A DNA stretch of 64,000 bases, from contig NZ_CCEJ010000003.1 of the NCBI RefSeq assembly GCF_000750955.1, positions 434,001 through 498,000 on the forward strand, read 5' to 3'. The notes under the pieces were generated by a model. It did no database searches. It was given only the letters and a program-made list of their open reading frames with translations, and was not told the origin of the DNA. Made by a program: the position numbers and the translations under genes. Positions 1-8,190 of the stretch are shown piece by piece (position 1 is the first letter of the stretch; each line of letters begins with the position of its first letter). Origin of the DNA: Criblamydia sequanensis CRIB-18. Lineage in GTDB: Bacteria; Chlamydiota; Chlamydiia; Chlamydiales; Criblamydiaceae.

Positions 1-418
1 TGGCCACTTACCTGATCGCAACTTGCACTTGGATATTCCCACGTACCATCCTGAAACCAATCTAGTATTTTTAGCAAGAGATTACACAAGTTTTGCAAGT
101 TATGATTTAAGGCAGAAAAGCATAGCCTATAAGAAGGACATTCATGGGATCTCTATTTCCGGAATTATATTTTTTAATAATCAGGTGGTGACAAGCGCTT
201 TGGACGGTTGTCTAAAAATCTGGGATCATAGAAAGTTTAGCACCCAAACCCCTCTTCGCTCTCTACAGCTTAGCTTTGGAATAACAGCAATAAGCTCAAA
301 CGAAGATTTTCTATTTATCGGAACTCAATACGGGGATATTATCAAATGTGACTTTATTAAAGAGGGTAGCTTAACTTCACTAATGTGGGATGCATTTGAA
401 AAATGCCTCGTTTCTTGA
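1..418 (+). CDS. F-box/WD40-family protein, C-terminal part (5' end outside window)
   Basis: The reading frame is open from the left edge (codons in phase from base 2), so this is the 3' end of a gene and the TTG at 23 need not be its start. The visible ~138 residues hold two WD40-like blades, with a typical 'LKIWD' strand end (paralogue at 591: 'FKIWD') and a last blade with 'FIGTQYGDI'. It aligns residue for residue with the C-terminus of the protein at 591-1829, so it is the first visible member of the tandem paralogue array. WD40 propellers bind proteins; in F-box/WD40 proteins they select the ubiquitylation target. Whether this copy carries an F-box cannot be seen. Confidence 0.8.
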   Translation, partial: GHLPDRNLHLDIPTYHPETNLVFLARDYTSFASYDLRQKSIAYKKDIHGISISGIIFFNNQVVTSALDGCLKIWDHRKFSTQTPLRSLQLSFGITAISSNEDFLFIGTQYGDIIKCDFIKEGSLTSLMWDAFEKCLVS

Positions 419-423
419 TTATT

Positions 424-459
424 CTTCTTTCGAAACTCGCTTTTATTGGGAAAATGCGC
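424..459 (+). repeat. 36-bp dispersed intergenic repeat, copy 1
   Basis: This 36-base stretch in the gap between two F-box/WD40 genes matches bases 28696-28731 at 31 of 36 positions without gaps. Both copies lie just downstream of one gene and upstream of another. Directly after this copy is a small perfect hairpin (CCTCTAA/TTAGAGG, 459-473). Function unknown; it could be a dispersed element or a shared promoter/leader segment. Confidence 0.5.
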
Positions 460-590
460 CTCTAATTTAGAGGTTAGACCTAAGTAAAACCAAACAGGTA
501 CTTTCCAATCACTGCCTATTATTCAAATTGTCTTTTTTAAGGATACAAATTAGACAATCTTCATCAACTTTGATAAAAAAAGGATTTTTT

Positions 591-1829
591 ATGCAAATTG
601 GTTCTATTCATGACATCAAATCGTGTCCCCAAAAATACGATGAGTCGAAAATCAATGTTAGTAAAGAGGCTATTAAAGGAATTAATTTTTTTGATTATCT
701 GCCTGAGGAGCTTTTGCTTTATTTTACAAATTATTTCAAAGTAAAGGAGCTTGGGCTTTTTAAAGCTATCTGCAAAAGATTTCATCAAATCGCAAGCGAT
801 GCAAGCCATATCCCAGTCCTTTTTAAAACAAGATTTCCTGTCCTTGCAAGTTTTCTTAAAAAACAAGAAATAACAGATCGGTTCTACGAAAAAGCCATTT
901 TTAACCAAAGCAGAATGTTTGATAAAGCTTTTTCCCCAAAAGAGACTTTCTTTCGTATGAAGAGTAATTATCAAGAAGGGGTGCAGGCTTTAGCCTATAA
1001 AGAAGATGTGGTTTACAGCTCTTTTTTTTCAAAAAAAATAGTCACTGCCTGGGATCAAAAGGGGGAAATGTTTCAACATTTTGAATGCTCAGAAATTCCT
1101 CATTGCATAGATGCTTCGAAGGATTATTTTTTTTGTCATGGCGACATCGATGAACTCATACGCCATAAACTATCAACGGATAAGAAAACGACCTCAAGAC
1201 GTTATTCAAAAGCAAACTTTTGGTATTTTAAAGTTATCGATGAAACAATCTATGCCAGAGCTGAATATGGCGTCATTGCTGTTAATTCCAAGACGGGAAA
1301 GCATAAGAAATATCGGGGCGAGTCGTCCATTCCTTTTTATGCGGATGAAAATCAAATTCTCGGAGTCAATTATCAATCAGTTGTTGCATGGGATAGGGAG
1401 ACGAAGAAAATAAGAAGTGAACTGAGCTTAATTAGTCAATCAAAGGATCCTAGCTTAAAACTTTTTCTACAAGCGAAAGCCTATTTTTCTGAAGGCAATC
1501 GGATATTTTTAGCGGCAAATAACGCCTGTCTTGTAAGTTATGATTTAAGAGAGGGAAAAATGAGCCCGCCTCTTAAAATCCATCAAAGCTTAATTTATGG
1601 AATTATTTTTTATAACAATGAACTTGTCACAAGCAGCGCTGATAATACCTTTAAAATTTGGGATATTCGAAATTTTAATTACTCAAACACGACACCGATC
1701 CGTTCAATCGAACATGATTCTTTTGTCACGTCGCTTTGCTGCAGCCAAGACAGTCTTTTTATTGGGACACGTATTGGAGAAATCGTAAAATATGACTTTT
1801 TTGAAACTGATTTAAGAGGTGTTTCCTAA
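591..1829 (+). CDS. F-box/WD40-like repeat protein
   Basis: The start is the ATG at 591, preceded by a Shine-Dalgarno AAAAGGA about 8 bases upstream; an in-frame TTG at 528 has none. The 412-residue protein has an F-box-like segment at about residues 30-75 ('YLPEELLLYF', then 'FKAICKRFHQIASD'), a linker, and a C-terminal beta-propeller of degenerate WD40 blades ('VVAWDRE', 'FKIWDIR', 'FIGTRIGEI'). F-box proteins recruit host Skp1-cullin ubiquitin ligases while the propeller binds the substrate, so a secreted effector role is inferred by analogy with ubiquitin-related families expanded in amoebal chlamydiae. No N-terminal Sec signal is seen, consistent with type III export. It is a close paralogue of the neighbouring genes. 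Confidence 0.8.
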   Translation: MQIGSIHDIKSCPQKYDESKINVSKEAIKGINFFDYLPEELLLYFTNYFKVKELGLFKAICKRFHQIASDASHIPVLFKTRFPVLASFLKKQEITDRFYEKAIFNQSRMFDKAFSPKETFFRMKSNYQEGVQALAYKEDVVYSSFFSKKIVTAWDQKGEMFQHFECSEIPHCIDASKDYFFCHGDIDELIRHKLSTDKKTTSRRYSKANFWYFKVIDETIYARAEYGVIAVNSKTGKHKKYRGESSIPFYADENQILGVNYQSVVAWDRETKKIRSELSLISQSKDPSLKLFLQAKAYFSEGNRIFLAANNACLVSYDLREGKMSPPLKIHQSLIYGIIFYNNELVTSSADNTFKIWDIRNFNYSNTTPIRSIEHDSFVTSLCCSQDSLFIGTRIGEIVKYDFFETDLRGVS

Positions 1830-1840
1830 AAAGAGATAGT

Positions 1841-2073
1841 GTGCAAGGTGTAAATTCAAATTATCAACAACGCGAATTGGCAGGGCAGTGTGAACACTCG
1901 AAAAGTAAAAATTATTTTAAAAAAATCCCTTTTGAAATCGATAAACCAATACGGCTCGTCACATTTCCAACTTCAATCTACAAAATGACCCCGATTTCTT
2001 TTTCGTTGGGACGAAAAGCGGACAGCTTATTTGTCTAAATTCTTTTTTTCCTTATCCGGAAAATTCTAAGTAA
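1841..2073 (+). pseudogene. Frameshifted C-terminal remnant of an F-box/WD40 paralogue
   Basis: No intact gene is present, but two overlapping frames together restore the end of a WD40 paralogue. The first frame (from the GTG at 1841) contains 'KPIRLV', matching 'TPIRSI' of the gene upstream. Reading then has to shift frame near 1984, giving 'DFFFVGTKSGQLICLN', which matches 'SLFIGTRIGEIVKYDF' in the last blade of the gene ending at 1829; that frame stops at 2071-2073. The 65-residue frame at 1841-2038 is therefore best read as debris of a duplicated copy and not as a small gene. Confidence 0.6.
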
Positions 2074-2176
2074 TTCTATTTACCTAAATTAAATCATTAT
2101 TTTTATTCAAAAAATTTTCGATAATATATATAGTTATTAAACTTTATATTAATTTTAATAATTAAAAAGGTAAACA

Positions 2177-3379
2177 ATGAACAGAACAAGCAATGATCCC
2201 TATCAATATGATAATTTTGATTACGTCGATATGGACATAAGTTCTGAATCGGATAGTGAAGAGCTTGAAGTAATTCTCATTGAAGAAGAGCTTTTGCAAG
2301 ACCCTTTAATGTTTTTGCCGGAAGAGATAGCTCTAGAGATTTTTTCATATCTTTCTGCAAGGGAAATCTTAGACGCCGGGATTGTCTCTAAAAATTGGAG
2401 GAGAGTGAGTTCCGATAATTCTTTATTTCCTATTTTTTTCAAAAAAATATTACCGGTAACTGCCAACCACTACTCTAAAAAAGAACTTAAAAAAAATTTA
2501 TACGATAAAACAGTAGCCTTTCAGACTAATTTGGAAGACCCGAAATTTTTACCCAATGTAAAAACATTTGATAGGCATGAAGGTTTTGTGACTTTTCTAA
2601 AAGTTAGGGAAGGTAAGCTTTTTAGCGCTTCAGAAAATGACTTAAAAATTTTTAATATTAAAACCCAAAAAGAAGAAAATAAAATCAATCACTCAGTTAT
2701 TAGAACTATTGAGCTGATAGGTGAGAATATCTATATTGGAGACAGGCTTCAGGGCAGAATAACCAAAATGTCAAGGTGCGGAGAAGTTGAGAGGCAAGTG
2801 CATTTTAAAAGTAGCGCTGTGTTTTTCTTAAAAAAAGGGCCTCAAGGGCTTTATGGCAGATCCTCTGACGGCATTCAATCTTTCGATTTAGAGTTAAACC
2901 CAACTCATACTATTTTTGATGAGGGCAACCCTATCAGCTTAGCTATTTCCCAAACTTCACTTTTCACAGGAGGAAGTTCGGGGATTGCAAGCTTTGATAT
3001 TGAAAGGTTAGAGGAAACTCATCGATTTGAATATCCTACTTTTGGAAGAAATATTGAGTCTCTTGACAATCAAGTTTATGCTTTGATAGATGGACCTAAT
3101 GGAGTTGTAGGGCAATTGGATTTCAGGTCTAATCAATTGAATACTCTTTTTTACCTGCCGGGCTACAAATCTTTCGGCCTTATTCAAATTTTAGAGAATA
3201 AATTACTGGTGGATTATTTAGGCCAAGTTTGGGTGTCGGATCTTAGAACATCCCATATTTTAAATAAAATCCCCCTCGGCGGAGACGGAGAGCAAGACCG
3301 CATCACAGCCCTTTATGCAAATGGTGAATCTATTTTTGCCGGTAAAAAAAGTGGCGACATTTACCAAATCGAATTTTAA
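2177..3379 (+). CDS. F-box/WD40-like repeat protein
   Basis: The ATG at 2177 follows an AAAAAGG Shine-Dalgarno. The 400-residue protein starts with an acidic, probably disordered segment (residues 1-45), followed by an F-box at about 45-95 ('FLPEEIALEIFSYL', 'GIVSKNWRRVSSD') and then a degenerate propeller in which most WD dipeptides are lost ('LKIFNIK', 'GIASFDIE', 'GQVWVSDLR'). The sequence is more diverged than its neighbours, but the order of domains and the post-F-box linker ('YSKKELKKNLYDKT') are shared. It is transcribed alone: a 103-base gap precedes it and a hairpin terminator follows. Predicted secreted substrate adaptor for host SCF ubiquitin ligase (inference). Confidence 0.8.
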   Translation: MNRTSNDPYQYDNFDYVDMDISSESDSEELEVILIEEELLQDPLMFLPEEIALEIFSYLSAREILDAGIVSKNWRRVSSDNSLFPIFFKKILPVTANHYSKKELKKNLYDKTVAFQTNLEDPKFLPNVKTFDRHEGFVTFLKVREGKLFSASENDLKIFNIKTQKEENKINHSVIRTIELIGENIYIGDRLQGRITKMSRCGEVERQVHFKSSAVFFLKKGPQGLYGRSSDGIQSFDLELNPTHTIFDEGNPISLAISQTSLFTGGSSGIASFDIERLEETHRFEYPTFGRNIESLDNQVYALIDGPNGVVGQLDFRSNQLNTLFYLPGYKSFGLIQILENKLLVDYLGQVWVSDLRTSHILNKIPLGGDGEQDRITALYANGESIFAGKKSGDIYQIEF

Positions 3380-3383
3380 GGAA

Positions 3384-3414
3384 GGCTTCTCTTAACCTTA
3401 AGAGAAACCTTTTT
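3384..3414 (+). terminator. Rho-independent terminator after the 2177-3379 gene
   Basis: A 12-base stem (GGCTTCTCTTAA paired with TTAAGAGAAACC, one mismatch) with a 2-base apex is followed by TTTTT. It lies five bases after the stop codon and separates this gene from the next three-gene unit. Confidence 0.75.
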
Positions 3415-3477
3415 CAAAAAGAATCGCCTTTTTATTTTTCTTTCACCATAATACTTTTGTTTTTTTAAGAGAGTTTT

Positions 3478-4476
3478 ATGCAAGAAGCTTGTCCAAAAAA
3501 GGGTGATTTACCATTTCTTCAACCTAATGGGGAGGAATCCTCTTCTAAATCGTCAATTTTATCAGACTATAGAGTCGAAAAACTAACATGGAACCTATAC
3601 AGAAAAGCCTCTCTTGCAAAAAATAAAGTTAATGACCCGGCTTTTGAATCTTCATTCTCCGTTTTAGGTAAGCATCGAACTAAAGTGACTTCCTTGAGTT
3701 TTTGGGATGGTCTTCTCTACAGTAGCTCTTTAGATAGAACCATAAGGTTATGGGATTTAAATGAGGGAAAAGAGTTCGATAAAAAAGTAAGCAACTATCC
3801 GATTCAATCGTTTGCCCTATTACCTAGGGGAGAAGCTATTTATGCTTTTTCAACAGGGCTCTTGCAAGTCTTTGGCAAAAAAGACTCTAAGCCAATTCAT
3901 GAAGTAGCGATTGACATGAAGAAAGTCTTATCTTTCCAATTGGAAAGTGAGAGGTTATATGTAACGGAACAAAAAGGGATCAAAGAATTTGATCTGGAAT
4001 TTAAAAGCTTTCGTTTTTTTGAATTTCCCGATGCGCTTCGGTTTCACATTTTTCAAGGGCAAATTTTTTATTACGACATTTATGGCACTGTGCATATTTT
4101 AGATCAAAGAAGTCAAAATTATATTGCTAAAATTCCAACTAATGGATTTTCCACTTGCCTCACATGCGGAGAAGAAGGTCTTTATATAGGTCAAATTGAT
4201 GGAACCCTTAAAATTATTGACTATAGAAAAAGAGAAGTCATAAGGGATGAATTTATTACAGGCTGCCCAGGAGTATTAACTTCTTTAAAAATTGTGGATG
4301 AAACCCTTTTGGGACAGAAGCGTTATAATTTAAGGATATGGGAAAGAACTAGCATGACGCTTAAAAAGGTTTTACATGTGCATTCAGAATTAGTAATCCA
4401 TGCCTCTCAAAATGCTGTCGATTCTATTTATTTGGGAATGGATGAGGGGACTCTCTTTAAATACAATTTTTCTTAA
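3478..4476 (+). CDS. WD40-like repeat protein lacking the F-box
   Basis: The start ATG at 3478 has AAGAGAG as Shine-Dalgarno. The 332-residue protein belongs to the same family (first full blade 'HRTKVTSLSFWDGLLY', then 'TIRLWDLNEG'; last blade 'YLGMDEGTLFKYNF'), but its first 55 residues do not contain the F-box found in the paralogues: sequence resumes at the post-F-box linker. The upstream region is occupied by a terminator, so the F-box is not simply hidden in another frame. It begins a tight unit with the genes at 4493 and 5661 (gaps of 16 and 19 bases). It could act as a competitor or scaffold without ligase recruitment; that is speculation. Confidence 0.78.
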   Translation: MQEACPKKGDLPFLQPNGEESSSKSSILSDYRVEKLTWNLYRKASLAKNKVNDPAFESSFSVLGKHRTKVTSLSFWDGLLYSSSLDRTIRLWDLNEGKEFDKKVSNYPIQSFALLPRGEAIYAFSTGLLQVFGKKDSKPIHEVAIDMKKVLSFQLESERLYVTEQKGIKEFDLEFKSFRFFEFPDALRFHIFQGQIFYYDIYGTVHILDQRSQNYIAKIPTNGFSTCLTCGEEGLYIGQIDGTLKIIDYRKREVIRDEFITGCPGVLTSLKIVDETLLGQKRYNLRIWERTSMTLKKVLHVHSELVIHASQNAVDSIYLGMDEGTLFKYNFS

Positions 4477-4492
4477 ACGAAGTGATACTCAT

Positions 4493-5641
4493 ATGCAAAT
4501 AACTTCATTACATGGAAATGATCCTGTACAAATAGACCCGACTGCCATCCTTCCCCTAGAGGTGATGATAAAAGTTTTTCACTATTTGCCAACGGCTTCA
4601 CTTGCAAGCAGCTCTTTAGTAAGCCATGCATGGCATCAAATTGTCTCTGACCCTTCTATAATAAGAGAGATTTTTTTTAGATTATTTCCAAAAAGCGCTT
4701 GTTTTTATGAAAGAGGGAAATTCACTTTTTCTTTACTAAGGGAAACAGAAGCTCTTCATAGACGAATAAAGGAGGACTTCTTTAACCCTGAAAAAAAAGA
4801 AATCTTGGGGGAAACATCTGTCATTACAGGTCTTAAACTACTTGATTCAAATTCTATAGCGGCCGCAACTATGAAAGATGGGGATTGCAGTTTAAAAACT
4901 TGGGATCTTTCTGAAGAAAAGCTTAAGTCGTGTTTAAATACGAAGAGCCGTATTCATAGCTTTAAAATTAATGAAACGCATGTATTTATCAATTATAGAA
5001 GAGGGTTAATTCAAAAATGGGATTATCATCTGGAAGAACTTAATTCGGAAAAAGAATTTGTCAACTGGAGCTCTGATGCTTTCGAACTTTCTTCCAATAA
5101 ATTGTACTTAGGTTTTTCAGACGGCTCAATCAAGGTTTTAAATGCGGAATTAGAAGAAGTGGATCGCTTTAAAAGCCATTCAGGAGGGATCACTTGGCTT
5201 TCAACGTATAATGAGTATCTTTTTAGCGCCGATTCCTCCTATAATCTATTTGTTTGGGATAGAGAAACCAAAAAGCTTTTGCAGCAATTTCCGGAGTGCT
5301 ATCTGCCATCTTCGATGGAATGCGCTTTTAATAGTCTTCTTGTCGGTACTTGCAGTGGACAACTGATAAGCTTTGATTTACGAGAAAACAAAGAGAAAAC
5401 ACGCTTTAAATCCCATACCGATGTTATCACATCTATCTACGGCTTCGACTATGAAATTATCGTAAGCTCCTTTGAACCAAAAATCCGATTTTGGGATTTC
5501 AGACAATTTGGTACAAACCATCAAGAATTTAAAGAGCTTGCTGTTGGTGATACCAGTGTGTACTCATTGGATGGGAATGCCTTCAATCTTTTTTTAGGCA
5601 CGGGGAGGGGTCTTTTTTCCTATAGCTTCCTTTCAAAATGA
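4493..5641 (+). CDS. F-box/WD40-like repeat protein
   Basis: The ATG at 4493 is preferred over upstream in-frame codons because those overlap the preceding gene's coding region and the protein family begins here. The 382-residue product has an F-box near residues 18-60 ('ILPLEVMIKVFHYLP', 'SSLVSHAWHQIVSD'), a linker ('KSACFYERGKFTFSLLRETE') and a propeller with good blade ends ('SLKTWDLSE', 'LFVWDRET', 'IRFWDFRQF'). It sits second in a three-gene unit, 16 bases after the gene lacking an F-box. Predicted host-directed SCF adaptor by family analogy; the substrate is unknown. Confidence 0.8.
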   Translation: MQITSLHGNDPVQIDPTAILPLEVMIKVFHYLPTASLASSSLVSHAWHQIVSDPSIIREIFFRLFPKSACFYERGKFTFSLLRETEALHRRIKEDFFNPEKKEILGETSVITGLKLLDSNSIAAATMKDGDCSLKTWDLSEEKLKSCLNTKSRIHSFKINETHVFINYRRGLIQKWDYHLEELNSEKEFVNWSSDAFELSSNKLYLGFSDGSIKVLNAELEEVDRFKSHSGGITWLSTYNEYLFSADSSYNLFVWDRETKKLLQQFPECYLPSSMECAFNSLLVGTCSGQLISFDLRENKEKTRFKSHTDVITSIYGFDYEIIVSSFEPKIRFWDFRQFGTNHQEFKELAVGDTSVYSLDGNAFNLFLGTGRGLFSYSFLSK

Positions 5642-5660
5642 ATTTAAAAGGTTTAAGTAA

Positions 5661-6794
5661 ATGAATGTAACAGGAAAGGATGATAGTTTTTTTTTAGACG
5701 AAGATCAAAATAACCTTCCTTTGCCAAATGAAATCCTAACTGAAATCTTCTTAAACCTAACTTTTAAAGAGGTCTGTAACTCAAGACTAGTTTGCAGAAA
5801 ATGGAATCAAATTTGTACCGGGACTTATCTCTCCAGATTTTTTTGTCTTAAAATGTTTCCGGAAAGCTCTTCTTTTTATAAAAAAAAAGACTTTTCAATT
5901 GCCCTCATATTCCAAAAATTAAGAAATGAAGCTCGAATCAAAGAAGGAAAAAACCCGTCTATTAGAGTTCTTAAGGAAACCAAGTCTCTAAATGCTAAAA
6001 ATAATGTGATTTGCATGAAGCAAAACGAGAGTTTGCTTTATGCGGGCTTTCAGGAGGGGGTGATACGTGTCTTTGACCTCGAAAAAGAATGTGAACTCAA
6101 GAAAATCGAATTTTTAAATAATAAAATCAGCTCTCTTGCAGTAGGGCCTTTTATCTATGGAGGGTTTTCTTCCAAGATAACAAGATGGGGAGAAAAAGAG
6201 GAGGATTCACTAGAACTAAGTAAAGATTCGAGCGGTTTTGGAGAATGTCTTCATCTTCAAAAGGACCACTTATTCACTCGTTCAAGGCAGGGGCTATTTG
6301 AGTTTGATAGAAATTTAAATCAGGTGAGTCTTGTTAAAGAAAGCTCGGGATCTTTTACGGTAAGTGACGCGGCAATTTTTGGTTACGATGGAAAAAATTG
6401 TCTCACCCTTTGGGATCGAGAAAAACTAGCCCCCATACTAACATTCCCCGGAATTAACTTTATTTACCCTGCAAGTTCCCTTCATAATTCTGGAAATACC
6501 CTTTATCTTACCTATGAAAATGGGGATTTTCAGATTTTGGACCTTAGGGCCAAAAAATTGCAGCAGATCTTTAGGTTTTTTTCATTAGGGGCATGGTCTA
6601 CCAAAGTTTTAGATCAAAAAATAATTTTAGGCACATCTTTTGGAATCAGCTTTTGGGATCTTCGATATCTTATCCGAAAGGATCCTCTGTCTTCTTTTAA
6701 GGTTTCTTACCTAAGCTCGTTTGAATTAATTGAATCAGCGGTGGTTGTTGGAACTCATCTAGGTGAAATTCAAATTTTTGATTATTCTGAATAA
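5661..6794 (+). CDS. F-box/WD40-like repeat protein
   Basis: The ATG at 5661 follows AAAAGG. The 377-residue protein has an F-box at about residues 18-60 ('LPLPNEILTEIFLNL', 'SRLVCRKWNQICTG') and then degenerate propeller blades ('VIRVFDLEK', 'CLTLWDREK', 'GISFWDLRY', 'HLGEIQIFDY'). Among the paralogues its F-box is one of the closest to the eukaryotic pattern (LP-E-I--IF--L, then L-C--W). It ends the three-gene unit that starts at 3478. Function is inferred as for its paralogues. Confidence 0.8.
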   Translation: MNVTGKDDSFFLDEDQNNLPLPNEILTEIFLNLTFKEVCNSRLVCRKWNQICTGTYLSRFFCLKMFPESSSFYKKKDFSIALIFQKLRNEARIKEGKNPSIRVLKETKSLNAKNNVICMKQNESLLYAGFQEGVIRVFDLEKECELKKIEFLNNKISSLAVGPFIYGGFSSKITRWGEKEEDSLELSKDSSGFGECLHLQKDHLFTRSRQGLFEFDRNLNQVSLVKESSGSFTVSDAAIFGYDGKNCLTLWDREKLAPILTFPGINFIYPASSLHNSGNTLYLTYENGDFQILDLRAKKLQQIFRFFSLGAWSTKVLDQKIILGTSFGISFWDLRYLIRKDPLSSFKVSYLSSFELIESAVVVGTHLGEIQIFDYSE

Positions 6795-6886
6795 TTATTT
6801 TTTAACTAAAAACCTTAAATTTATTGATAGATTCATAATAATTAATATATAATATTAAGAAATTGTAAATAAAATGGAGTTTATTT

Positions 6887-8149
6887 ATGCAGGAAGCTGA
6901 TTTTAGAGAATCATCACTTACTACTACAAATTTCGTTACTCAAATTGAAACTGAACCAGATCGCACTGCATGGCTTCCGGATGAAACCTTACTCTATATT
7001 CTTTCTTTTCTACCTGACTTAAGCACAAGAACTATTTCAAAACTCGTTTGCAAAAGGTGGGAACAGATTGCGTCTGACCCGTCCCTATTTCAAGCTTCAC
7101 TATTTAAAAAAGAATACCCATCTTCTGCGGTTCACCTAGATTGCGACAAAAAGCTTCAAGAATCCTATCAGTACGCTAAGCTCATTGAAAGAAGAATAAA
7201 AGACAGCTCATTTAAACCCCATGTACAGTTATCAGAAGTACAGGGAATGATCACCATTGGAAAAGGCCAAAAAGGCCGCTTTTTTTACAGCCTTCCGAGT
7301 GATTCTGAGAATATAGGAGGGGTTCAAATGTGGAATACTTTTGATAAAGAGGCAATTGGCCAATTTACCATTGATGAAGATGTTTGGATTCACTGCTTTC
7401 GTGAACACGAGGGGCATTTATATGCAGGCGGCTCAAATGGTTTCCTTTTCAAATGGGAGATGGAGGGTAATTCTTGCGAAAATGATGTTTCTGTCATTTC
7501 CCATAGATGGAATATCACTTCTCTTGTTTGGGCTGACAATCATCTTTTTTCCTCATCACTTGACAAAACTATTAAGGAATACGATAAGGATTTAAATGTT
7601 ATTAAAACTTATGCCGTTCATGAAACACCGGTTACTTGCTTTGTATATGATAACGGGAAATTTTTCAGCGCTTCAAGAGAAGATTGTAAATTACATATCT
7701 GGGAAAAAGATTCTAGCGAACAAGGTTGGAAACTGCTTCACACCCTATCCACAAAGTTTTCAGTAACAGATATTCAACCTTTTGATGACAAACTATATTA
7801 TAGTGAAGGCTCTACCATTCATATCTTGGATTTAAAAACATTTACCGAAATTCAAAGCTTTGAAACCCACTTCGTATACAATGAAAATATGGTAGTCTTC
7901 GATCGTTTTCTTTTTGTTTCGGGGTCGACAGATCAAAAACTTAACGATAGAAAATATGAAAAGCATATCAAAGTTTGGGATATTGAAGCATTGCCAAAGC
8001 AAGGGTCGACACAAGAAGAAGCAAAGCCGCTAAGAGTTATTCTCGGTGGAAAAGAAGCATCGCACTTTATTGTTTATCCCGGAATGGTTTGGGTGAAAGG
8101 CGCTAAAGGCTTATACTTCTACAATTTTAATGAAGAGCAGTCTAAATAA
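6887..8149 (+). CDS. F-box/WD40-like repeat protein
   Basis: The ATG at 6887 has GGAG about 11 bases upstream and an AT-rich 92-base spacer before it, so it probably has its own promoter. The 420-residue protein has a clear F-box at about residues 26-72 ('WLPDETLLYILSFLP', 'SKLVCKRWEQIASDPSLF'), a linker ('ERRIKDSSFKPH') and the most regular WD40 blades of the array ('GVQMWNTFDKE', 'GFLFKWEME', 'KLHIWEKDS', 'HIKVWDIE'). It closes the array and is followed at once by a strong bidirectional terminator shared with the convergent kinase-like gene. Confidence 0.82.
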   Translation: MQEADFRESSLTTTNFVTQIETEPDRTAWLPDETLLYILSFLPDLSTRTISKLVCKRWEQIASDPSLFQASLFKKEYPSSAVHLDCDKKLQESYQYAKLIERRIKDSSFKPHVQLSEVQGMITIGKGQKGRFFYSLPSDSENIGGVQMWNTFDKEAIGQFTIDEDVWIHCFREHEGHLYAGGSNGFLFKWEMEGNSCENDVSVISHRWNITSLVWADNHLFSSSLDKTIKEYDKDLNVIKTYAVHETPVTCFVYDNGKFFSASREDCKLHIWEKDSSEQGWKLLHTLSTKFSVTDIQPFDDKLYYSEGSTIHILDLKTFTEIQSFETHFVYNENMVVFDRFLFVSGSTDQKLNDRKYEKHIKVWDIEALPKQGSTQEEAKPLRVILGGKEASHFIVYPGMVWVKGAKGLYFYNFNEEQSK

Positions 8150-8150
8150 A

Positions 8151-8181
8151 AAAAAGGCACTTCTTAAAGAAGTGCCTTTTT
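8151..8181. terminator. Bidirectional Rho-independent terminator
   Basis: A perfect 15-base inverted repeat (AAAAAGGCACTTCTT and its complement) with A-tract on the left and T-tract on the right lies between the convergent genes ending at 8149 and 8191. It fits termination in both directions. Confidence 0.88.
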
Positions 8182-8190
8182 CTTTTTTCA

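Noticed and set aside
528-590. TTG start extending the gene at 591 by 21 residues
   Set aside because: No Shine-Dalgarno precedes the TTG, while the ATG at 591 has AAAAGGA at proper spacing.
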